From Cardiobacterium sp963553325 (GTDB lineage Bacteria; Pseudomonadota; Gammaproteobacteria; Cardiobacteriales; Cardiobacteriaceae): a stretch of DNA of 14,450 nt. The stretch spans positions 1 to 14,450 of the forward strand of contig CAUVOF010000059.1 in NCBI GenBank assembly GCA_963553325.1. The letters are read 5' to 3'. The notes under the pieces are model-generated. The model was not told the DNA's origin, did not search any database, and worked only from the letters and a program-made list of their open reading frames with translations. This document shows, in pieces, positions 1-6,108 of this stretch. The translations under genes were made by a program, and so were the position numbers. Position 1 is the stretch's first letter. The number at the start of each line of letters is the position of its first letter.

Positions 1-53
1 AAATCGATGTGGTGAATAATTACCCGAATTTCCCGGTTTGGAAAGAAGTCTAA
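1..53 (+). CDS. possible 3' end of an unidentified gene
   Basis: A reading frame entering from the left edge (codons begin at position 3) runs 16 codons to TAA at 51-53 and reads IDVVNNYPNFPVWKEV. The tail looks protein-like (mixed hydrophobic, aromatic and charged residues), but it is too short to identify and could be chance. No domain can be assigned. Confidence 0.3.
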   Translation, partial: IDVVNNYPNFPVWKEV

Positions 54-96
54 TATATGAATGTTCCGTCCATTTCTTTAACCCAAGGATAGCTAT

Positions 97-168
97 ATGC
101 CTCAAAATGCTTTTTTCTTAAAAACGCGGCAGGCGTTTTTAGACAGCCTCGTCAAATACATCATCTGA
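97..168 (+). pseudogene. decayed C-terminal remnant of an NAD(P)H oxidoreductase paralogue
   Basis: Positions 121-168 encode KTRQAFLDSLVKYII and a stop. This matches the C-terminus of the oxidoreductase at 1079-1651 (EKRQAFLDSLEKYI). A 24-nt stretch (126-149) is identical to 1612-1635 in the same codon phase. An ATG at 97 happens to be in frame and gives a 23-residue ORF, but there is no Shine-Dalgarno and the first eight residues do not resemble the family. I read it as what is left after deletion of most of a duplicated oxidoreductase gene. The alternative is a recombination scar that copied only this 3' end. Confidence 0.6.
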
Positions 169-225
169 AGCGCAAGCAGCCTAAAAAGCCAAGCCCTTCA
201 CCACGCTTAACGGAGAACAGCGCGT

Positions 226-957
226 ATGAACCTAAACAACCAAAAAATCCTTCTCACCGGCGGCAGTAGCGGTATCGGTGCCGCCTTGGCAGATGCTTTG
301 CTGCGTCGCGGCGCGCAAGTGCTGACATGTGCCCGCCATTTGCCGGAGCCGCTGCCTGCGGGCATTGTCTTCCGCCGCTGTGATTTGTCCCTGCCTGCCG
401 AACGCGACGCGCTTGCCACATGGATACGCGACGAACATCCCGATACCGCCGTTTTAATCAACAACGCCGCCGTGCAGCACGCGCTTGATTTTATCGGCGA
501 CGAACGCGCCGCCTTGCAGCAGAAACTCGCACAAGAGCTGGCAGTCAATCTTGAAGCGCCTGTTGCCCTCACCGCTGCGCTGCTGCCCGTGTTGGCGCGA
601 CAATCACAGGCTGCCATTGTCAATATCACCACCGGTCTTGCTCTCGCGCCGAAGAAAAGCGCCCCGGTTTACTGCGCCGCCAAAGCCGGACTGCGCAACT
701 TCACCCGCGCCCTGCGCTACCAAATTGACGCTACCGCGCCCAATATCTGCGTGCAGGAAATCATGCCGCCCCTGGTTGATACCCGCATGACGGCCGGACG
801 TGGTCGCGGCAAACTTCGCCCCGCAGAAGTCGCCGACGCCATCGTGCGCGCCATCGAAAGCGGCCGCGCCGAGACCTATATCGGCAAGACCCGCCTGCTC
901 AAATGGCTGCTGCGCCTCGCGCCGTCCGCCGCTTACCGTATTTTGCGCAACGAATAA
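226..957 (+). CDS. short-chain dehydrogenase/reductase (SDR), DltE-like
   Basis: A 243-residue classical SDR, normal length for the family, predicted cytoplasmic NAD(P)-dependent oxidoreductase of unknown substrate. The Rossmann nucleotide loop TGGSSGIG is at residues 11-18, the structural NNAA motif at 79-82, and the catalytic YxxxK is Y149/K153. An arginine after beta-2 (CAR, residue 37) suggests NADP(H) preference. The catalytic Ser expected about 13 residues before the Tyr falls in NITTG, so Thr135/136 replaces it; Thr can sometimes serve this role. Start chosen at ATG 226 because GGAGA at 212-216 precedes it. It is followed by other redox and hydrolase genes on the same strand, but a gap of about 120 nt makes a tight operon uncertain. 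Family assignment is firm; substrate is unknown. Confidence 0.9.
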   Translation: MNLNNQKILLTGGSSGIGAALADALLRRGAQVLTCARHLPEPLPAGIVFRRCDLSLPAERDALATWIRDEHPDTAVLINNAAVQHALDFIGDERAALQQKLAQELAVNLEAPVALTAALLPVLARQSQAAIVNITTGLALAPKKSAPVYCAAKAGLRNFTRALRYQIDATAPNICVQEIMPPLVDTRMTAGRGRGKLRPAEVADAIVRAIESGRAETYIGKTRLLKWLLRLAPSAAYRILRNE

Positions 958-1078
958 AATCCCCCCGTTTTTCAAGTAGCCTGAAAACCGTAGAGAATCA
1001 CCGCACAGCAGCGCTCGCCGAGGAAATCAGCGGATGATTCGGCACGAAACTGAAAACCCACCAACCCAGGAGAGTCCG

Positions 1079-1651
1079 ATGACAACCACCATCATCTATG
1101 CCCACCCCTACGAAAAAAGCTTCAACCACGCCGTGTTGCAGCGCGTCGAAGCGCTGTTGCAGGCAAAAGGCGAAAACTACCGCGTAACCGACCTTTGCGC
1201 CGACGGCTTCAATCCGGTGTACAGCAAAGAAGCGCTTGCCCTGTTCAGCCAAGGCCAATCGCTCGACCCGCTGGTGCAGCGCTACCTCAAAGTGCTGCAA
1301 GAGAGCCGCCGCCTGATATTCATCTTCCCGATTTGGTGGGCGGATATGCCTGCCATCGTCAAAGGCTACCTCGACAAAGTGCTGCTCAAAACCGTCGCCT
1401 ACCGCGAAAACAAAGTCGGTCTGCTGGAAGATCTGCTCAAGCTCGACGAAGCACTGGTCATCAGCACCTCGACTGCGCCGACCTTCTACCTCAAATACTT
1501 CTGCGGCAACACCATCGGCCGCGCCATGCTCGGTCATACCCTCAAAGGCGTCGGCGCGAAAAAACGGCGCTGGGTCAACTGCGGCCGCGCCAACCTCATC
1601 AGCGACGAGAAGCGGCAGGCGTTTTTAGACAGCCTTGAGAAATATATTTAG
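1079..1651 (+). CDS. NAD(P)H-dependent oxidoreductase, flavodoxin-like fold (quinone reductase/KefF type)
   Basis: A 190-residue protein of the Flavodoxin_2 family, which includes FMN- or FAD-dependent quinone reductases such as MdaB and KefF, normally two-electron quinone reduction in the cytoplasm. The N-terminus TTTIIYAHPYEKSFN is the flavin phosphate-binding strand-loop. FPIWWADMPAIVKGYLDKV (about residues 82-100) is the family's signature. The frame is open from 1034, but ATG 1079 is preferred: AGGAGAG at 1068-1074 sits 4 nt before it and homology begins there. A remnant of a paralogue's 3' end lies at 121-168. A half copy of the local palindromic repeat follows the stop by 3 nt. Physiological substrate and redox partner cannot be told from sequence. 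Confidence 0.9.
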   Translation: MTTTIIYAHPYEKSFNHAVLQRVEALLQAKGENYRVTDLCADGFNPVYSKEALALFSQGQSLDPLVQRYLKVLQESRRLIFIFPIWWADMPAIVKGYLDKVLLKTVAYRENKVGLLEDLLKLDEALVISTSTAPTFYLKYFCGNTIGRAMLGHTLKGVGAKKRRWVNCGRANLISDEKRQAFLDSLEKYI

Positions 1652-1654
1652 TTT

Positions 1655-1670
1655 GTAGGTCGGGCATTCA
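1655..1670 (+). repeat. half copy of the 71-bp palindromic repeat
   Basis: GTAGGTCGGGCATTCA repeats the left end of the elements at 2079, 3115 and 4200 (14 nt match, then divergence). Like them it begins within a few nt of a stop codon. The rest of the element is missing, so this is a truncated or deleted copy. Confidence 0.6.
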
Positions 1671-1684
1671 ACCAAGGAGAACCC

Positions 1685-2074
1685 ATGAACCTACCCATCC
1701 TTGCCGCTGCCATCCTGCTCACCCTGGCACTATGCGCGCATTTTTTCGTCGGCACACGCGAAACCGCCGGACTGTGCCCGGCAGAAAACGACAGCAACAA
1801 AAACCGCATACAGGCGCTATGCGTCTTCCAGCTTGTCAGCATTGACCTGCTGTTGCTGGTCGTCCTTTGCTACCTGCTGGCACTGAGCGACATCCTGCCG
1901 GACAAACGCAGCATCGCCTACGCCGTCGCTGCCTACCTCGTCCTGTGGGGCATCGCCTGGTTGGTGCAGCTAAAAGCCGCGCGTGCCGACGGCAAAACCT
2001 GCCTGCTGCTTGGTCAATGGATACTGTTTTTTGGCTGCGCCGGGCTGATGCTATGGGGCGCGCAAAGCGTTTGA
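1685..2074 (+). CDS. four-helix integral membrane protein of unknown function
   Basis: A 129-residue hydrophobic protein with four predicted membrane segments at about residues 3-22, 46-68, 76-97 and 105-125. A polar loop (about 23-45) contains an acidic/Asn stretch and one Cys. No catalytic motif is recognised. The start is well supported: AAGGAGA at 1674-1680 lies 4 nt before ATG 1685. It begins 33 nt after the oxidoreductase stop, so the two may be one transcript, which might suggest a link with membrane quinone chemistry, but that is only context. The gene is bracketed by a half copy of the palindromic repeat upstream and a full copy 4 nt downstream of its stop. Real gene: likely. Function: unknown. 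Confidence 0.75.
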   Translation: MNLPILAAAILLTLALCAHFFVGTRETAGLCPAENDSNKNRIQALCVFQLVSIDLLLLVVLCYLLALSDILPDKRSIAYAVAAYLVLWGIAWLVQLKAARADGKTCLLLGQWILFFGCAGLMLWGAQSV

Positions 2075-2078
2075 GTAA

Positions 2079-2149
2079 GTAGGTCGGGCATTTATGCCCG
2101 ACAAGCGCCGGCAAAATTCAAAAACGTCGGGCATAAATGCCCGAACTAC
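2079..2149 (+). repeat. 71-bp palindromic repeat, copy 1
   Basis: Two self-complementary cores, TCGGGCATTTATGCCCGA and TCGGGCATAAATGCCCGA, flank a 25-nt middle containing CGCCGGCAAAATTC. The cores are also inverted copies of each other and the outer ends are GTAGG and CTAC, so one large stem or two small hairpins can form. It begins 4 nt after the stop at 2074. REP-like or MITE-like; it may act as a transcript-end stabiliser. Confidence 0.85.
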
Positions 2150-2155
2150 ACGGCT

Positions 2156-2194
2156 TTTCAGGCTGCCTTTTGGCGATTGAAAGGCAGCCTGAAA
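2156..2194. terminator. inverted pair of DNA uptake sequences forming a terminator-like hairpin
   Basis: Arms 2156-2170 and 2180-2194 are perfect 15-bp complements around a 9-nt loop. Each arm holds the 12-mer AGGCAGCCTGAA: - strand at 2157-2168 and + strand at 2182-2193. Inverted uptake-sequence pairs near gene ends are a known Neisseriaceae arrangement and often serve as transcription terminators. The arm ends in only a short A/T run, so termination strength is unclear. A further near-match (11 of 12 to AGGTCGTCTGAA) is at 2201-2212. Confidence 0.75.
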
Positions 2195-2247
2195 CCGCAA
2201 ACGTCGTCTGAAAACCGTGAGAACGGCTTATTTTGAAAGGAGCAACC

Positions 2248-3111
2248 ATGCCCACCCGCCGCACCCTGCTCAAAACCGCAGCCGCTGCCGCTTTATCCGC
2301 ATTGGCGCCCCCCGTACTTGCCGCGCCGAAACGCGCCGTTTCCCCGTCAAACAGGAGCAATACCATGACCGCAACCCTGCATTACCAAAACACCGAACTG
2401 TCCTACCAGCTTGGCGGCAAAGCCGACGCGCCCGCCATCGTCCTGCTGCACGGCGGGCTCGGTTCGGCGGAGGACTTCGCCCCGCTGCTGCCCCGCCTGC
2501 AAGCGCATTTCCGCACCCTCGCCATCGACACGCGCGGACACGGACGCTCCACGCGCGGCGACGTGCCGTTGACTTACGCCCAAACCGCCGACGACGCACG
2601 GCAGATTATTGAAGCCGTCGGGATGCGCCAGTTTCACCTGTTCGGATTCAGCGACGGCGGCGTAACCGCCTACCGCATTGCTGCCGCCGATGCCTGCGTG
2701 CAATCCGTGCTGACCGTCGGCGCGCAATGGCACAGCCGCGACACCCCGCGCGAAATGATGGCAAGCCTCACCGTTGCCGATGTGCGCGAGCAGATGTCCG
2801 AACAGGTCGCCGCCTACTAAAAACACAATCCCCGCCCCGATTTGGACGCGCTGGTCGCCGACCTGCGCCGCCTGTGGACGGACGACACGGCAGCAGGATT
2901 CCCGAATGAAAACACCGCCAACATCAAAGCCCCCGTGCTGGCGGTGCGCGGCGAAGACGATTTCCTGCTCTCCGCCGCAGCCCTGAACGGCTTGCGCCAG
3001 GTTCTGCCCGCCGCGCATCTGATGAACGTGCCGTTTGCCGCGCACGAAGTGATAAAAGAGCAGCCCGATATTTTATGGGCGGCGATGAAAGTGTTTTACC
3101 AACTGGCGTAG
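2248..3111 (+). pseudogene. alpha/beta hydrolase with Tat-type signal, split by an in-frame TAA
   Basis: One open frame of 287 codon positions is interrupted by TAA at 2818-2820. The first part (190 residues) carries a twin-arginine-like signal (TRRTLLK, then an Ala-rich core and PPVLA-AP cleavage region), the oxyanion HGG at 68-70, GHGRS at 97-101 and the nucleophile elbow GFSDG with Ser135. The frame continues without shift after the stop with KHNPRPDLDALV, the acidic GEDDF (about 235-239) and the catalytic-type His in FAAHEV (266), ending at TAG 3109-3111. The triad is therefore distributed over both sides of the stop, and the 190-residue product should be inactive unless the stop is read through. 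A single substitution in a TAC, TAT or AAA-like codon explains it. AAAGGAG at 2237-2243 supports ATG 2248. Confidence 0.85.
2353..2367 (+). promoter_or_regulatory. internal Shine-Dalgarno and second start in the hydrolase gene
   Basis: AGGAG at 2353-2357, seven nt, then ATG at 2365 in frame with the long ORF (Met40). Initiation here would give a product lacking the signal peptide, starting MTATLHYQNTELSYQ exactly where the hydrolase domain begins. The motif is as good as that of the upstream start, so two products (exported and cytosolic), or a fused upstream signal exon, are both possible. Confidence 0.55.
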
Positions 3112-3114
3112 TGA

Positions 3115-3185
3115 GCAGGTCGGGCATTTATGCCTGACAAGCGCCGGCAAAATTCAAAAACGTCGGGCATAAATGCCCGACCTAC
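3115..3185 (+). repeat. 71-bp palindromic repeat, copy 2
   Basis: Same element as at 2079. The left core reads TCGGGCATTTATGCCTGA, one mismatch from perfect symmetry and shared with copy 3 at 4200. The middle and right core are identical to copy 1. It starts 3 nt after the TAG of the split hydrolase gene. Confidence 0.85.
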
Positions 3186-3212
3186 GGCGGAGTCCAAGCG
3201 TAAAATCCGCCT

Positions 3213-3224
3213 TTCAGGCTGCCT
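3213..3224 (-). other. DNA uptake sequence, AGGCAGCCTGAA dialect
   Basis: TTCAGGCTGCCT on the + strand is the perfect complement of the 12-mer AGGCAGCCTGAA, the uptake dialect described for Kingella-type Neisseriaceae. It lies between the split hydrolase and the esterase. Confidence 0.65.
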
Positions 3225-3254
3225 GAGCACTACGCTCTAAACCTAATCATCAAA

Positions 3255-3288
3255 GCAACCTGAAATGGCAGAAGCATTTTCAGGCTGC
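3255..3288. terminator. imperfect stem-loop with a degenerate uptake sequence
   Basis: GCAACCTGAAA (3255-3265) pairs with TTTCAGGCTGC (3278-3288) with one mismatch that becomes a wobble pair in RNA, around a 12-nt loop. The right arm is part of an 11-of-12 match to the AGGCAGCCTGAA uptake word (3279-3290, - strand). It lies 36 nt before the esterase start, so it may end upstream transcription or affect the esterase leader. Confidence 0.4.
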
Positions 3289-3323
3289 CATAATCTCTCC
3301 ACCCCTTCATCCGGAGTGCCAGC

Positions 3324-4187
3324 ATGCAACCCACCATTCTCCCCGCCCAAATCCCCGCCGCCATTGCCGCATTGCTGCGCCAACTCGGCGCAGTCATCGA
3401 CCCATCCGCCACCGCGCCGTTGTACGCCCCGCTGCAAGCGCACGAGCCATACGCCGCCGCAGCCGTTACCCGCGACCAGTCTTTCGGCAGCCACCCGCTG
3501 CAACGCTTGGACGTTTTTACCCCTGCAACACCCGCCCCCGCGCCGCGCCCCATCTTGCTGTTTGTGCACGGCGGCGGCTTTATCCGTGGCGACAAGCGCA
3601 GCGCAGACAGCCCGTTTTACGACAACATCATGCTGTGGGCGGCGCGCAGCGGGCTGCTCGGCATCAACATCAATTATCGTCTCGCCCCCGAATATCCGTG
3701 GCCTGCCGCGCAACAAGACATCGCCGCCGCCCTGCTGTGGGTGCGGCATTACGCTGCCGAATATGGCGGTGACCCGCAGCGCATCATCCTGTGCGGGCAC
3801 TCCGCAGGCGCGGCGCACATCGCCCAATATCTCGCCCACCCCACGCTGCGGTTGGGCAACGACGGCGTGCGCGGCGCGATACTGGTTTCGGGCATCTACG
3901 ACACCGTTGCATTTGGCGACAACCCCTCCCGCCGCGCCTACTTCGGCAGCGACAGCGCCCAAATCGCCGCCCGCTCCGCGCAAACAGGGCTGTTGCAATG
4001 CTGCGTACCGCTGCTGATTGTCTGCGCCGAATTGGATCCGCCCGAGTTCCGCCAACAAGCCGCCATGCTCGGCGTGCCGCACTATCTGCTGGCAGGGCAC
4101 AGCCACATCTCGGAAATCTTTGCCGTCAACACGGACGACACCGCATTGGCAGACCTGATGCAGGCGTTTGCCGCCGAACACGTTTGA
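3324..4187 (+). CDS. alpha/beta hydrolase, HGGGF-type esterase/carboxylesterase
   Basis: A 287-residue esterase of the hormone-sensitive-lipase/BD-FAE-like group. The oxyanion motif HGGGF is at residues 82-86, YRLAPEYPWPAA at 118-129, and the nucleophile elbow GHSAG at 158-162 with Ser160. The likely acid is Asp238 (AELDPPEF) and the general base is in GHSHISE (His259 or His261). No signal peptide is seen, so it is probably cytoplasmic and hydrolyses small carboxylic esters; the natural substrate is unknown. GGAG at 3312-3315 supports ATG 3324. Copies of the 71-bp repeat lie on both sides, the downstream one 12 nt after the stop. Unlike the preceding hydrolase, this gene is intact. Confidence 0.9.
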   Translation: MQPTILPAQIPAAIAALLRQLGAVIDPSATAPLYAPLQAHEPYAAAAVTRDQSFGSHPLQRLDVFTPATPAPAPRPILLFVHGGGFIRGDKRSADSPFYDNIMLWAARSGLLGININYRLAPEYPWPAAQQDIAAALLWVRHYAAEYGGDPQRIILCGHSAGAAHIAQYLAHPTLRLGNDGVRGAILVSGIYDTVAFGDNPSRRAYFGSDSAQIAARSAQTGLLQCCVPLLIVCAELDPPEFRQQAAMLGVPHYLLAGHSHISEIFAVNTDDTALADLMQAFAAEHV

Positions 4188-4199
4188 CAGCGCAAGTAA

Positions 4200-4270
4200 G
4201 TAGGTCGGGCATTTATGCCTGACAAGCGCCGGCAAAATTCAAAAACGTCGGGCATAAATGCCCGATCTAC
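4200..4270 (+). repeat. 71-bp palindromic repeat, copy 3
   Basis: Third full copy, same orientation as the others, with the same left-core variant (GCCTGA) as copy 2. It starts 12 nt after the esterase stop and ends 22 nt before the ABC transporter start. The frame of the ABC gene is open through it from 4215, but translation of a repeat is not expected. Confidence 0.85.
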
Positions 4271-4292
4271 GACCCACCCCAAAGAAGCCCCC

Positions 4293-6023
4293 ATGAACCC
4301 CATCCACATCTACCGCACCATCCTGCACGCCGCCGGCGAACAAGCGCCCGTCCTCAAGCGCTGCCTGCGCGACAGCGTCCTCGCCGCCTGCCTGCAAGGC
4401 GCGAGTTTCGCCTTGCTCGTCCCCATCTGCCTGGCGCTGGGGGCGGGCGACAACCACGCCGCCGTTCTCTGGCTGCTCGCCTTGACCACGCTGCTCGTCC
4501 TTTCCAGCATCTTGCGCTGGCGCTCGCAAGATTACGACTATCACGGCAACTGCGCCCGCGCCGGCGACACCATGCGCCGCCACCTTGGCGAACACCTGCG
4601 CCGCATCCCCCTGCAAACCCTCTACCGCCAGCGCAGCGGCGAGCTGAACGCGCTGCTCGCCGGTACCATCGACGAAACCTACAACCACACCCTTATCGTC
4701 AGCAACATGCTGATTGCCGCCATCTTCACCCCGCTTGCCACCGCGCTGCTGACCATGCTGTGGGACTGGCGCCTCGGCCTCATCCTGCTCATCAGCTTCC
4801 CGCTCATCGTCCCCATCCAGCACTGGACGCAGCCGCTGATGGCGCGCGCCAAAGCGCGGCTCGCCCGCGCCAATGCCACCCTGAACGCCGAACTGCTCGA
4901 ATACAGCCAGGGCTTGCCCGTCTTAAAAGCGGCGAACAGCGCCGGCAGCCGCCTGCCGCGCCTGCAACAAGCCATCGGCGCGGTCGAAACCATCCAGCGC
5001 GACGCGCTGCTTGCCGAAACCCTGCCCAACGCCCTGCTCGGTTCCGCTGTCGAACTGCTGATGCTGCTGATTCTGCTGGCGGGCATGGTGTGGATAACCG
5101 GCGGCAGCCTCGACGTTTGGCTGCTCGCCGCGCTGATGGTCGCCTGCATCCGCTTCGCCGAGCCGCTCGGACAAATCCTCTCGATGAGCGGCATCTACAG
5201 CATGGTGCAGCAGGGCTACGCGCGCTTGCAGGAACTACTCGCCGTTGCCCCGCTGGCGCGTGTTGGCGAAGCGGCAGCGCCCACGCGGCACGACATCACC
5301 TTTGAAAACGTCCACTACCACTACGATGCCAACCCCGAGCCCGTGCTGCGCGGCGTCAATCTGCACATCCCGGAACGCGCGCTGACCGCATTGGTCGGCC
5401 ACAGCGGCTGCGGCAAAACCACCCTCATCCGCCTCATCATGCGCTACGCCGACCCGCAGCAGGGGCGTGTCCTCATCGGTGGCAGCGACATCCGCGCCCT
5501 GACGCAGCAAGACCTCATGCGGCAAATCTCGGTCGTCTTCCAGGACGTTTACCTCTTTGACGACACCATCGGCAACAACATCCGCCTCGGCAAAGCCGAC
5601 GCCACAGACGCAGAAATCGAAGCCGCCGCCCGCGCCGCGCGCTGCCACGACTTCATCATGGCAATGCCGGATGGCTACCAAACCCGCGTCGGCGACATCG
5701 GCGGCAAACTCTCCGGCGGCGAAAAACAGCGCATCAGCATCGCCCGCGCCCTGCTGAAAAACGCGCCCATCATCATCTTGGACGAACCGACCGCCGCACT
5801 CGATACCGAAAGCGAAGTGGCGGTGCAGCAGGCCATTGATGCGCTGGTCAAAGACAAAACCGTCATCGTCATCACCCACCGCCTAAGCACCATCAGCGGC
5901 GCGCAACAAATCGTCGTCGTCGCTGACGGACAAATCGCCGCAAGCGGCACGCATCAAGAACTGCTCGCCCAAGACGGCATCTACCGCCGCCTGTGGCAGG
6001 CGGGCGGTTGGGCGCAGGCATAA
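4293..6023 (+). CDS. ABC exporter half-transporter (fused membrane and ATPase domains)
   Basis: A 576-residue type IV exporter-fold half-transporter that must dimerise in the inner membrane. Membrane helices are predicted around 26-50, 57-75, 135-155, 160-178, 247-270 and 276-292. The ATPase domain is complete: Walker A GHSGCGKTT (369-377), Q-loop VFQD (Q417), signature LSGGEKQ (473-479), Walker B IIILDEP (493-499), D-loop AALD (501-504) and switch His529. Sequence style resembles the siderophore-related YbtP/YbtQ/IrtAB group, but those usually come as adjacent pairs and no partner is here, so it is either a homodimer or has a distant partner. The substrate is not predictable. ATG 4293 is chosen because the homologous region begins there; the upstream in-frame codons lie in the 71-bp repeat. 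The Shine-Dalgarno (AAAGAAG) is weak. Confidence 0.9.
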   Translation: MNPIHIYRTILHAAGEQAPVLKRCLRDSVLAACLQGASFALLVPICLALGAGDNHAAVLWLLALTTLLVLSSILRWRSQDYDYHGNCARAGDTMRRHLGEHLRRIPLQTLYRQRSGELNALLAGTIDETYNHTLIVSNMLIAAIFTPLATALLTMLWDWRLGLILLISFPLIVPIQHWTQPLMARAKARLARANATLNAELLEYSQGLPVLKAANSAGSRLPRLQQAIGAVETIQRDALLAETLPNALLGSAVELLMLLILLAGMVWITGGSLDVWLLAALMVACIRFAEPLGQILSMSGIYSMVQQGYARLQELLAVAPLARVGEAAAPTRHDITFENVHYHYDANPEPVLRGVNLHIPERALTALVGHSGCGKTTLIRLIMRYADPQQGRVLIGGSDIRALTQQDLMRQISVVFQDVYLFDDTIGNNIRLGKADATDAEIEAAARAARCHDFIMAMPDGYQTRVGDIGGKLSGGEKQRISIARALLKNAPIIILDEPTAALDTESEVAVQQAIDALVKDKTVIVITHRLSTISGAQQIVVVADGQIAASGTHQELLAQDGIYRRLWQAGGWAQA

Positions 6024-6031
6024 AGCGAACG

Positions 6032-6056
6032 GGGCAGGGTAGGGCAGGGCAGGGCA
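6032..6056 (+). repeat. GGGCA tandem repeat with G-quadruplex geometry
   Basis: Five tandem 5-nt units GGGCA, GGGTA, GGGCA, GGGCA, GGGCA: five GGG runs separated by 2-nt loops on the + strand, 8 nt after the ABC transporter stop. This fits the canonical quadruplex pattern. It lies between the convergent ABC and galU genes, where no ordinary hairpin terminator is visible. Confidence 0.7.
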
Positions 6057-6108
6057 ACCGCAGCGGGGTTCGTGTATGTATATTTTGCCAGGAAGCGAGA
6101 TTGCCGCC

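Noticed and set aside
1034..1078. Upstream in-frame start of the NAD(P)H oxidoreductase
   Set aside because: The AGGAGAG ribosome-binding site and the family N-terminus point to ATG 1079.
3243..4235. 330-codon - strand open frame opposite the esterase
   Set aside because: Fully antisense to a gene with complete hydrolase motifs; composition is shadow-like and the frame begins inside the 71-bp repeat.
4215..4292. N-terminal extension of the ABC transporter
   Set aside because: These codons translate the 71-bp repeat; homology starts at Met 4293.
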